NCBI GenBank assembly: GCA_033964015.1
Contig: CM066921.1
Coordinates: forward strand, 22,177,355-22,241,354
DNA from: Scolanthus callimorphus
Taxonomy: Eukaryota > Cnidaria > Anthozoa > Actiniaria > Edwardsiidae
Direction of reading: 5' to 3'
DNA: 64,000 nt
Position 1 is the first letter of the stretch. Each line of letters begins with the position of its first letter. The notes below the pieces were generated by a model. It was not told the DNA's origin. It was given only the letters and a program-made list of their open reading frames with translations, and made no database searches. This document shows, piece by piece, positions 22,273 to 32,330 of the stretch. Both the position numbers and the translations under genes were made by a program.

Positions 22273-24473
22273 ATGGCACCTTTCCGATGGCCACTACAAA
22301 GGCACGATCTACTGTTAGCTACAGAAGTTGCTTCACGCCAACCAACCAAAACATCCGAGTATGAGGAGATAGCCAGCGTTCTGAACGTGGAATTCAGTAC
22401 TCCAGAGAAACCAGTGTCGTTATCTGCACGGGCGTGCAGAGAACGAATGGACCGTTTACTTGAGAAATTCACAAGTGATGACAAAAAGGCACTGAAGAGG
22501 TATTCAAATATTCTAACTATTTCACGAAATAGCCCTCTGTATTCTATTCTTCTATTCTATTAGGCTTTAAACACTTTGCCCTTTGTTTTTCGCCTTCTGT
22601 CTGTTTTAACAGAGAAAAAGTACCTGGTTCATTTAATACTATTCATCTGTATCTGTAGTAAGATCAATAAAGGTCACATGTTTTTTACCCGAGCTAAACA
22701 GCTGTACAAGTATGAGAATCATAATTTCTAAAGACAAAAAATTCCATTCTTTGATGTATCAGAGCTTGTTAGTAATAAAGTGACTTACCCTCTTTCCATA
22801 TCATTCCCCTACATGTAATTACTTTAGAGCGGATTTCACATGACTGTCAACACTTGTTATGTAATTGCGATTGCTTTGCGTTCTCATTGGCTACTCGTTT
22901 TTTCTCAGCCAATCAAATTCTTTAGTAAATACAATTGCATAATTACTTAGTAATTGGTTCGGCTTGTGATTGGCTGAGAGAAAAGCCATTTAGGAGCAAG
23001 TTAAAAAAATTTTTCTTGATTCTGATTGGCTAGTGATTGCTCAATTGCAATTGTTTTCACGACAGTCATGTGAAATCCGCTCTATCTGTAGGTGGTTTAA
23101 TTACTTGCTTCTTGTGGGAACTAGTATCGACAACAATAGTTTGGCCTCATCTCCTGCTTAGTGCTTTCATTATTTTTCATGCTTTTACTTTATTTCACCT
23201 GTATTGATTATGGGCTGTTGTCATACAGTTGTTGTATTTCCACTAAAACCTCACACTTTTCTATTTGTTCTGATTGTGATAGGTCAGGCACCGAGGAAGA
23301 ATATGGTGAGCTGGAACAGTTATTACATGACATCCGTACGTACAGCAGAGCTTGAGAAAAAAGAAAAAGATCTTAAGAAGAAAAAAGAAAAAGAAGAGAA
23401 ACAGAAAGCTGAAGAAATGAGGGAGGCTGCCCTTGTTGGAATTGCAAGTGAGCATTTTACAGGGCTTTAATTAATTTCTGAATGCAAAATGGGAAACTGC
23501 ATTCTACTCTCTCTGCCCTGCTGAGTGCCACTGATGACTGATCCCTAAATATTAATAACAAAATCCAGTGGCCAAGGTGGCTAGAAAATAAAACAGTCTT
23601 GTTAAAAATAGCTTTCCCAAGATCAAGCAAAAATTCAGTTTCAACTAAATGTGGATATTTTCCTTTTTAGAAAGGAAGTTAGATGCCTCAGAAAGTGACA
23701 GCGACACAGGTGATAGTGAAGAGGATGACTTCCTAAGCACAGCATGTGGAAAATCTGCAAATATCAGTAATAAGAAAAAAGGCAAACAAGGTAAAAAGCA
23801 AAAGCAGTGTACATGTACAGGTGTGTATCTGTGTCAAGGATGGGAGGGGGTGGTCCTCAGCAAAGGAATGATTACAATCAGTTGCCACTGCAGAGATCTG
23901 TGTGATATAGTGAAAAAATGAGAATATCCCAATATTATTATATTGGCTTTGAGAGATTGGGATGTTCTCATTTTTATGATACACATGATGCACCATGGGC
24001 TACAACACACAGAGACCACAGTGGAGTGCTAATTGAAATAGGTGTAAATGTATATTATATTATGAAGAATGATTTTTTTCATATCAAATTATTGTTTGCT
24101 GTTAATTTGAGTAAAGGTAAAAAAACTATCCTTCACATTTTTTTTTTGCTAACGGTTTTTATTAATTAGGAGGGTAAGGGTAGTCAAAAAGTTGTATCCT
24201 ATCTTTGTTATCACCTATAATTACCTTGATAATTTTTCTTCAGCTAAAAAGCCAGCTAAAAGGAGAGCTTCAAAAATCTCTGCTATTGAGATGCTGGAGC
24301 AAAAAAGTGAAAGGAGGGCAAAATTAAAGGAGCAAGAGCTTCAGCAGCGACAAAGGGAGTTGGAATTTGAGAGACAAAAATATGAAGAAGAGGCAGCAGA
24401 GAGAAAAGCTAGACTCCAAATAGAAATGGAAGAGCGTAAGGCTTTCTTGTCTGTACTAAAAGATAAACTTTAA
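22273..24473 (+). pseudogene. Harbinger B Myb-like protein, four exons, one 4-bp duplication
   Basis: Exons 22273-22499, 23283-23447, 23671-23790 and 24244-24473 have GT-AG borders and matching phases (2, 1, 1). Exon 1 holds the Myb/SANT-like domain (FRWPLQRHDLLLATEVASRQ, then YEEIASVLNVEFSTPEKPV, then CRERMDRLLEKFTSDDKKAL). Exon 2 begins SGTEEEYGELEQLLHDI and continues with a Lys/Glu coiled coil. Exon 3 is acidic (SESDSDTGDSEEDDF). Exon 4 is a long Arg/Glu coiled coil ending FLSVLKDKL. A doubled GTAC at 23336-23343 breaks the frame after HDIRT; one GTAC less would give an unbroken protein of 245 residues. It could also be read as a young allele-specific lesion or an assembly error. Confidence 0.8.
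22825..23084. mobile_element. MITE in intron 1 of the Harbinger B Myb gene
   Basis: Perfect 24-bp TIRs: TAGAGCGGATTTCACATGAC plus TGTC at the left, and the exact inverse ending in GCTCTA at 23084. The 260-bp core repeats ATTGGCT / AGCCAAT-type motifs and has no coding frame. It is a third level of nesting (MITE in B in A). Confidence 0.85.
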
Positions 24474-24866
24474 GATTGGTTTTATTTCATGTACGACTTT
24501 TGTACTGATATATTTTCATTGTTTCATACCTATAAGAGTAAAAAGTTTATAAGAGAGTTATTTATGTGACAGCAGGTATTTCATCCTGCTATTTGTTCTT
24601 AATAAAGAAAACTGAAGTTCCATTGTTTAAGAAAAGCTACAAGACTACAAATAGAAATGGAAGAGCGTAAGGCTTTCTTGTCTTTGCTGAAAGGCAAACT
24701 TTAAGATTGGTTTTATTTCGTCTACAAGTTTTGTACTGAAATATTTTTATTACTTTATATATGAGTACATAGTTTATAAGAGAGTTCTTTATGTGACAGG
24801 TTTTTCATCCTGCTATTTGTTGTACTTGTATCTTAATAAAGAAAACTGAAGTTGCATTTTTCAAGA
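24411..24866 (+). repeat. Tandem duplication of the 3' end of the Harbinger B Myb gene
   Basis: The block from GACTCCAAATAGAAATGGAA (24411) through the stop codon and the 3' sequence to CTTAATAAAGAAAACTGAAG is repeated from about 24645 (ACTACAAATAGAAATGGAAG) to 24853. The second copy encodes FLSLLKGKL in place of FLSVLKDKL. Both copies carry AATAAA, so either could end the transcript. Confidence 0.8.
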
Positions 24867-26553
24867 AAAACTTTTTCCTTTGCTCTTGTTGTTTGACAAA
24901 TAGTTTTCTAAGCTGGGTGGGTCTAATTCAAAAAAGGTACTAGTTTGTGAGCCATACAAACATGTGTGGCAGTTAGCCAAAACAGCTGCTACCAAATAGT
25001 ATTTGCCGATTGGCTGTAGCAAAATTTTGAGATTCTTCTTGAAATCTAGAAAGGCAAATAACTGACATATCTTGCCAAATCCCCACTCTACTGTTACTCT
25101 GAGTTTGCTCATTCTGCTATTGAATTCCTGTTGATCGTCAGTTAGCCGAGCACCTCTGAAGGGTGCAAGGATGTTCCTAGTAAGACCATATGCTGGGTCC
25201 CCATAGATGACGTAAGGTTCACCACCAGGTCTCTGGAATCTTCTAAGCTTCTCAGCTAGACCACTAACCCCAAGCATAAATGCATCATGTCTTTTTCCCT
25301 CTATAGGCCCAAACATGCTGGCAATCAGACCATTGGGAGCTTGAGCTGACTAGAAAAAAAAAGTACAAATACAGCCATCTCCCTCTTAAGCAACCACCCA
25401 TTATGCACACGGTGGTGACAAGAGAGTCCACACTAGTTCATTTATATGAACAAATAGTGATAAGATTGGAAGGAAATTTTGAGTTGTTATGATACCTGAA
25501 ACTTAATACAATGTACTCTTTTGTGTCCACTGAACATGATATGCTGGTTTCTTGTGGGGCGTGCCATTGCCCTGGGGGTTCCATCAATAAATCCCCAGCA
25601 CTGCTCAAGAGGGGCCCCTTTGTCTTGGATGACTTGAGCAAAAAGGGCAGGATCCAGCCAAGACAGGTCTAGAGAGTCCAGGAGGTGACCAAAGCGATCA
25701 TAAATATCATCAACAATCTACGAAAAATATATAGTTGTTTTTGTAAAACAGTAAGCAGTAAGTGACATACTGCTAGACAGTCTTTTTGATACCAAGCCAG
25801 CAAAAAAGAAAAGGAGCCTGATTTGTCACATTTGTACTATTTATTTTGACTAAAAATTAGTGAAATTTTTGCACTCCTGTTTAACTTAAGTAAGTCCAAT
25901 CAGTAATTATAAATTCCAGGAGTCAAATTTTGGACCAACAAAAATAAATTTCTGTAGATTTTCTTCAACTTTGAACGGAAATTCCAGCACAATTACCTTG
26001 TGGAATATCAGGCTGAGCTCAGATGCTGACCTCCCAAACAGGGGAACAAGATCACACCATCTATTGGGATATGCAAACCTCCGCAATAGGATCATAAGGG
26101 CTTCAATTCCAGGGGCATTGGTCCTCGAATTGCAGATATAATTTTCTGGTATTTCCAGGGCGTCTAGAAGCCGGTACATGTCACCTTTTTGAAACCTTTC
26201 GTTTGAACGTAAACAAAACCATCATACTGTATTATAATTTTTAGAATTTTGTTTTCAATCTACACCCATGTCGAGGAAGTACTTGCCTAAACATCTCCTC
26301 GCATTGGAAGTCTGTCAGATCATCAAGATTTCTCCTTGGAAAATCGTTTTTATTGTCAGGAAACATGGAAAAAATTAAAAGCGTGTCGAGATCATCTTCA
26401 TCTGATGAGTCCTCGGAAAAGTCGGAGCTGTCTTGGTGAGAAATTACAGTTAACAGATCATTAAAATCTCGTCTTGCAGCAGCTGCAATGTTTCTCCGAA
26501 AACAATTTTAGCTTTTCGCGCGGGAAAATATCGCTCGAATTACCATAATCCAT
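24861..26553 (-). CDS. Harbinger B DDE transposase (HARBI1-like), four exons, one homopolymer frameshift
   Basis: PIF/Harbinger transposase, the nuclease that cuts and joins the element. Minus-strand exons 26553-26287, 26195-25997, 25717-25496 and 25349-24861 join in phase. Exon 1 reads AAAARRDFNDLLTVISH and ends at an AG^GCAAGT donor, so intron 1 is GC-AG. Exon 2 has RRFAYPNRWCDLVPLFGR. Exon 3 holds the first catalytic Asp (CWGFIDGTPRAMARPTRN, D about residue 200). Exon 4 holds EGKRHDAF (D about 251), YGDPAYG (D about 280) and VTVEWGFG (E about 317). The product would be about 391 residues, normal for the family. The only fault is one extra base in the A4 run at 26499-26502 (minus-strand T run), between KLKLF and RRNIAAA. 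That may be a real mutation or an assembly slip. Confidence 0.85.
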
Positions 26554-26688
26554 TGTTTTGGCCACCAAATCAGGAACGCCTTGCTAAAACGAATCTCGAA
26601 CGAACCTCAAACGGCAGACGCCGAACTGCAAACCGCGGTTTGCGGTCTGCGGTATGTCCTGAAAAACTCGATGCTAAAGGTCTCTATT

Positions 26689-27098
26689 AGGAAAACCAGT
26701 TGCCACTGAAAAATAAAGACCTTGTGAATCCACTATTCCTTGAACCAATAAACTATAAAAGTGTTTCCTGTTAAAATAGTCTTCATGATTCTCTTTTGGC
26801 GCTTTTATAGGGATGTGACTTCCGTCTATTGCCGCAACCACATTTGGAACGTTGCTTTTCCGGTCAAAACCCTCTACGCTTTTGCGTACTTCCTCTCCAG
26901 AAGTAGGAAACTTGATAAATTCATGGCAATATTTAACAACAGTTGGTTTCGCTAGACCAACCATTAGGCCACATAATCTGTAGCACTCTCCAGTTGCTAA
27001 TCGCCACAAACTAGCACCAACACGTTTAGGTACTGGGATCGCATCTCGTAATCGCGTATTCGTCTTAAGGCGGGAAAAGACGCCAGCTTTCCCAATTT
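26689..27098 (-). pseudogene. Harbinger A transposase, N-terminal half
   Basis: The frame reads LKTNTRLRDAIPVPKRVGAS, then LWRLATGECYRLCGLMVGLA, then KPTVVKYCHEF, then VVAAIDGSHIPIKAPKENHE, then YFNRKHFYSLLVQGIVDSQG and FSVATGFP. AAIDGSHIP carries the first catalytic Asp of the DDE_Tnp_4 domain. The real start is missing: upstream of about 27098 the sequence turns into an antisense LINE, so the first codons of the open frame belong to the LINE. The 3' side is cut by Harbinger B. Confidence 0.8.
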
Positions 27099-27690
27099 GC
27101 GTCCAGTGAGCAACCTTCAATTCATATCTAAGCTCTCCGAACGTACTGTATGCAATCAGATGCACAATCACATGATGAAGTTCGAGTTGTATCCTTTACT
27201 CCAGTCTGCTTACCGTAAACAGCACAGTGAGACGGCCTTACTCAAGGTACACAATGATATCATGCTAAATATGGACAGCCAGAAAGTCACTCTTCTGGTT
27301 CTTCTTGATTTAAGTGCCGCGTTTGACACGGTTGACCATACTATTCTGTTGAAGCGGCTAGAATCAAGCTTTGGAGTAACGGGTACTGCGCTCCGCTGGT
27401 TCAAATCGTACCTGGCGGACAGATCTCAGCGCGTGTGCTTTGAAGGGTGTTTGTCCAGGAAATTCGATCTTCTCCATGGTGTTCCGCAAGGCTCGTGCCT
27501 AGGGCCACTTCTGTTCACGATCTATGCAAGCAAGCTCTTTCACGTTATCAAGGCGCATCTTCCGGAAGTACACGCTTACGCCGACGACACTCAGTTATAT
27601 CTGTCGTTTAAGCCGGACACTGATATCAGTCAGGCAAATGCGGTAGCAGCTATGCAAAACTGTATTAATGCAATTAGGACGTTGGCTTTC
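27098..27690 (+). mobile_element. LINE reverse transcriptase fragment, truncated at both ends
   Basis: Reading RPVSNLQFISKLSERTV, then LQSAYRKQHSETALLKVHND, then [20 protein letters not shown], then FDLLHGVPQGSCLGPLLFTI, then EVHAYADDTQLYLSF: motifs of a CR1/Jockey-type non-LTR reverse transcriptase with an intact YADD. It begins sharply inside Harbinger A, as expected of 5' truncation, and similarity ends near 27690 (QNCINAIRT) without the usual 3' tail, so the 3' part is also lost. Confidence 0.8.
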
Positions 27691-27752
27691 GGCAGCAAAT
27701 CGGATGACGGAAATACCTTCTCCTCGGCAAGATCTTCACTGTGGTACCAAAC

Positions 27753-28258
27753 ATGGCGGCAGTTCGCAGGTAAATCATTTTTGAAAACGAATTTCTTTGT
27801 CCCTTGTTTCGTAAATTCCTACAAAATCAACTCAAGCGCTTATTTTAGCCTTGTCTTATTTTCGAGATGCTATATTGTAGAAACAAAGAAGGTTATTTAC
27901 GAAAGACTTCGATGAATGTACCGAAATGCTATGTTTTTAGTTTTTTGAATTTTGCTTTGATTCGCACCAGATTCAAGGGCTGGAAACTGCCGATGTTGCT
28001 GCCTGACTGCCATGTTACGCAGGTAAGCGTCTGAAGCGTACTGCATGAGTGTTTAAAATAAATGACGTTGAGTTTTAGTCAGAATGTTAGAATGCCGCGC
28101 CACAAAGAAGCGATTCAACACCGGGGCGTTCATGAGAAAGTCAATAACGACTATAACGATGCCAGAGAAAAGTGTGTAAAGCTAATGGCCAACAGAAAGT
28201 TGAAAGTGACTATAAACAGGACGTGGAGATGTTAGAGAAGAAATTTTACAGACAGTGA
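27753..28258 (+). CDS. Possible small three-exon gene, unidentified
   Basis: Exon 1 (27753-27769) starts in ACATGGCGGCAGTTCGCAG with a GTAAAT donor. Exon 2 (27971-28022) after a CACCAG acceptor joins in phase to give MAAVRRFKGWKLPMLLPDCH, with donor AG^GTAAGC. Exon 3 (28083-28258) after TTTAGTCAG continues NVRMPRHKEAIQHRGVHEKV, then NNDYNDAREKCVKLMANRK. A one-base gap relative to an ideal frame then leads to VESDYKQDVEMLEKKFYRQ and a stop. The protein would be about 80 residues, basic and helical with a short mitochondrial-style N terminus. I do not recognise the family. The frame break and the transposon-rich setting leave a real chance that this is a relic or coincidence. Confidence 0.4.
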
Positions 28259-31200
28259 AATGTAGTCTGCATGCATGCGTGCAAATATCAAACCATCAAA
28301 AAGATTATTACACTTGTTACTTAGCCTTTGTAGATATAATTATCTACATTTTTCTTTTGAAGTACTCAGAGTAGTACAGGAAGGTTTAGTTTGCTAAATA
28401 TATATAGCTTCTCTAATACAATTGTAGGTAGTCACACTCTTATTGTGCCCTGAATTCATACCCAGGTACCCAGGATTCATACAAGTTTATAATTAATACT
28501 GTGGTGAATGGAATTTCCTCACCTTGATAATGGTTCCTTATTATGCAAACAAATTAACAATTTTGCTCATCAATTTAAAACATCTGGTATTTCTCCAGGT
28601 AGCAGAATGTATTAATGCAGTTGGTGGATGCAGATCTTTTTGAAGGGGGTGTGGCTAGTACAAAGGATATTCTGCAGATTTCATCCCAAAGAGTGGCCAT
28701 TATACCAGAAATATGAGAACAAGGGGGATCAAGATTTACATAATGATATGGGAGAAAAAGAAGTTAATATTGGAGAGAGAACAGTTCTACAAAGGCAAAC
28801 CCTACCATGCACACAGTAGAACCAGCAACTTGGTCAGCAAAACCAAAAAGGAAATGACAAAAATGAACATAAAAAAAAGAAAAATAATAGCTCAGCTCAT
28901 AAGATGGCATAGACAACAGATCTAGGATAATGGGGTCAATAAAATAATAATATGTATAATAAAATGTATTTAATGTTTCTAAGAAAGTCACATGGACTGC
29001 TTGCTTCAAATCACTAAACCAATGAGCTTGAGTTGAATGCTATGATATTCAACGGTTCCCAAGAATGTTGACTGTAAAACTGGATGGGCGGCATCAGATA
29101 TTTACAGAGCTGAAATGTGTGAATCCCTGTGGATTTATTTCTCATGTACATTCACTGTATTTTTCACTGCAAATTCCAGAAAGATCATTATCTCAAATCC
29201 CTTCCATGGGAAGGGTATTAATAAATTCTTGAATCACACTTTTTATTTCCTGGTTTATAAAAAAGTATATAATTCTATTTGGCTTTGTCCTCAGCTTTCA
29301 GACACAGTGCAAAATTACTTTTTTTTAGTTTTACAGCAATCACTATGGTGATGAAGCCCATTCCCTCTTCTTTATCAAGAACTCCCAAGCCATATTGCAC
29401 AACTACCAGAAAATGCAGCACACACTTTTCTAAGAGATGGTTTGAAAGATTTTTTAGATGTTCCACATTTACCAAAAGCAGTGTACACCTGGACTTTTTT
29501 ATTCTAGAAAATTATTTCTGTCTTTAGCCTCAGGCAAGATAAGTTTTGCTTGACAATTCTAATGTTTTTATCCATAATACTTGTTGAAACATGGAAAACT
29601 AGATCAGCTGTATATTCATTACTCTTATAAAAATCTTAATTAGATCTTTTCATAAGTACTTACTTTTGATATCTTCTCACCTTTTATTGCTTGAGAAAGC
29701 AAGCCTAGTTGTAATTAAAGAATTCACCAGAGAAAAAAAGTGAGTAAAAGCCTGCTATAAGAACCTGTTAGGCTAATTTGTTTACTACACATAAAATTTT
29801 AAGTTAGGTTCTTATCAGTGGAGCTGCTGTAAAAGTGAATTAGGTAGACACTGATGAATTATGATCCTGAAATTATAGTAAAAATTTTGGTTCTTTCATG
29901 CTTACAGTAAGAACTCTGTCTGTGTTCCTCAAGTATTTATTTTTTTATAGCATATAAATTCATGAAACTATAAGAACCTATTTTAAGAATTTGCTTATCT
30001 AAGAAACTGTTTAGGCTAAATCCTGTAGGTTCTTATATGCAGGTTATTACTATATGACCATGGCAACCAGGCCAGAACTCAAAGCCCTGACATGAGGGCA
30101 CATGTTACACTGACCCTGAGAATTTCAAGATTTAACACTTCCCAGAGGTCCCCACCACTCTTAGGGCAGAGTAGATGTTATCAGATAGCAGATCACTTAT
30201 ATTGAGTTAGAACTTCCCTTTGTTCCTATTTAATATTGCTTGGCATTTTGCAAGACTGGAAAGTACATTGTATCTCAAGTAATTAGTGACATAAAGCTCA
30301 AATAATGTTTTTCCCAGTTGCCCAGTCAATCATCATCAATAATAAGTACTCTATCAAGTGCCTTACAAAGGAACCAAAATATGCCACTGCCGGGTCAGCC
30401 GGATCTTCCTCTAGCAGCAGTGGCCTTTTTTATGACTACACACAGAATAGACTTGGATTTTGCTTTTGTTTTAGTAAATGCAATGACTACACAGCTACAG
30501 GCCAGGCTATCAGTTTCTTTTTCTTGTGCTAAAAAATTCCACACAAAAAATATTTTTTAAATCTGACCTGTACAATAAGCTCTAAAACTGCTGAAAATTA
30601 AAATAAACTGGTGACAGGTTACAGATCACAGTTATGATGGGGAAAATTGTAGGCTGTCCTGAGCATTGCCTATACATAAGGGCAAATCTCTTTCTCATGA
30701 CGGCTGACCAGCAACTTCACAAAGTGCCCAGATTTGTTCTATTGTAGTTTACGGCAGAAAGATTCCCTCATCTCCCCATATACTTCCCAGTGAACAAGGA
30801 GAAAACCCTTTTAAATGAAACAAAATGATGTCTGATTAGTGCATATTTGTATTTGTTTCTTGGGATGCTAGTTTCAAAAAGCAAGCTAGTTTTTTATATT
30901 TGTTGTTGACCTTTGTCACCAAAGGCAAACATGGTAAAGAAAAACTTTTTTGGAGTCTAAATTGTGTATGTCATTGCTTCATTTCCTCCGGTATCCTGAT
31001 CAATGAGATAAAGCAACAACAACATCAGACAAGTTAAAACATACTCGCTTACATTCTTCGCATAAACATGGCTCTGAGAAATACAAAGTTATATCTTTTG
31101 TTCTCTAGAAAAAAACATACAAACATAATAATTTCTTTGCAAACAAGTGTAGTGTTTTAGTGTACATGTATTAGGGAAGTTTTTTGAGAGAAAGTTTTCT

Positions 31201-31880
31201 TTGTACTTTAAAACTAAGGACCTAGACGAGAGGTGAAAGAAATCACTTCTCCATTTCTGTTTGATTCCATATAGCATCCAGGCTCAGTGAAGTCTTTGTC
31301 AGCTTTTACCATTCTTCTATTGGAGCTGCCGTGTTATTCTTCGAGATTATTTTTCTCAGCCAAAGTGCTGCCTTTTATCTGCGAACAGTAAAAAGTAAAA
31401 AAGCAGTAATTATTTACAGGACTTCTAGTATGGTCGAGCTGGACAGCAGACGTGCAGTAGCTAGAGATGAACACCACTCTTAAAGTTGATTTCTTAAAAC
31501 TAAAGTAACGTAATTGGAATCAAGGTTTACCTTTCTTATTCTAAGACTTAATTTTTTATTTCAAGAAAGGCATGTCTTAAATTAAAAATAAGTTCTTTGA
31601 TTTAACAAATCACGGAATTTGTTTCTTTGAATAATTATTTTAAAGATTACAAACCTTAAAACAATTTGTGTGTATTACCTTATTTTAAGAAAAACATATT
31701 TCATAATATGTAAATTCATTTACTTAACATTTAATTTCGCATATTTTTGGTACATGTATGTGTGCCAACCACATATTACTTTCTTCTCGTTGTTGATAAT
31801 GTAAGCCAATTTGATCTCAATTTGTTTTTATTATTAATTTGGCAACAACAAAGACTGCAGCAAATAAAAGATATTCACCT
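28259..31880. other. Non-coding, no recognisable gene
   Basis: Several frames of 60-80 codons exist on both strands (for example 28628-28925, 29115-29527, 30305-30560) but none shows a domain. The frame at 30318-30560 (PLPGQPDLPLAAVAFFMTTH) follows a possible acceptor at 30325 and could be an exon of something unrecognised. At about 31470 the sequence CACTCTTAAAGTTGATTTCT matches, in inverse, the right end of an element at 53555-53813. Confidence 0.4.
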
Positions 31881-32017
31881 GGGGCCGGTTCCTAGAAGGT
31901 CAGTTAAGAGTTATCTGTAGATAAACGCTTATCCAATGGAAAATCCTGAACAAATCCTATACAACAGATAACTTTTATCCATGGATAACTTTATCCAACC
32001 TTTCAGGAACCGGCCCC
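31881..32017. mobile_element. MITE with GGGGCCGGTTCCT ends
   Basis: GGGGCCGGTTCCTAGAAGGT at the left is mirrored by ACCTTTCAGGAACCGGCCCC at the right. The core contains paired TTATCCA / TGGATAA motifs (TTATCCATGGATAACTTTAT), so the whole element folds on itself. No coding frame. Confidence 0.8.
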
Positions 32018-32330
32018 TGAACGTCACCAACACAACTGCTATTAATTTGATACATGGGCTATGCAAAACTCTCATGTAATTACCAATTACCACCTGTACA
32101 AAGTGAAACCACTTTGTAACCAACTTAATTATGACATAGGGTATGAAATCGCTGTATCTATAGTATTATATAGTACTTTGACTATACACTAAGCTAATAT
32201 AACTAGAAATGTTTATTTGTCACTTAAAATGGAATTGAACTTGTTTCAATGTCTTCCACAGTGGCGGATCCAGGATTTTACTAGGGGGTTCCGTTTCTTC
32301 TTTCACTACAACTCCAAGAGATACAGTTTT

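Larger units (their letters stand above)
21853..26685. mobile_element. Harbinger element B, nearly complete
   Basis: TIRs are AGAGACCTTTAGCATCAAGT at the left and the inverse of AGAGACCTTTAGCATCGAGT at the right. Subterminal parts also mirror each other (CCGCGGACCGCGAACCTGAG against the right-hand TGCAAACCGCGGTTTGCGG). ATT flanks both ends (21850-21852 and 26686-26688), a 3-bp target duplication as in PIF/Harbinger. Inside are a plus-strand Myb-like gene (22273-24473, four exons) and a minus-strand DDE transposase (26553-24861, four exons) arranged tail to tail. Each gene has just one damaging change that I can see. Confidence 0.85.
19570..27098. mobile_element. Harbinger element A (left end, Myb gene, split transposase); interrupted by element B
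   Basis: From about 19570 the sequence GGTGCGGTTACACTAGCGCT then TTTACCTGTGG looks like a Harbinger end (inferred, the other end is not found). A plus-strand Myb-like gene (20223-20992) and a minus-strand DDE transposase in two pieces (27098-26689, then 21849-21393) give the two-gene head-to-head layout usual for Harbinger. Element B sits between the transposase pieces with ATT on both sides. The 5' end of the transposase and the right end of A are lost where a LINE begins at about 27098. Confidence 0.7.

Noticed and set aside
26761..26955. Plus-strand frame of 64 codons
   Set aside because: Shadow of the Harbinger A transposase on the minus strand.
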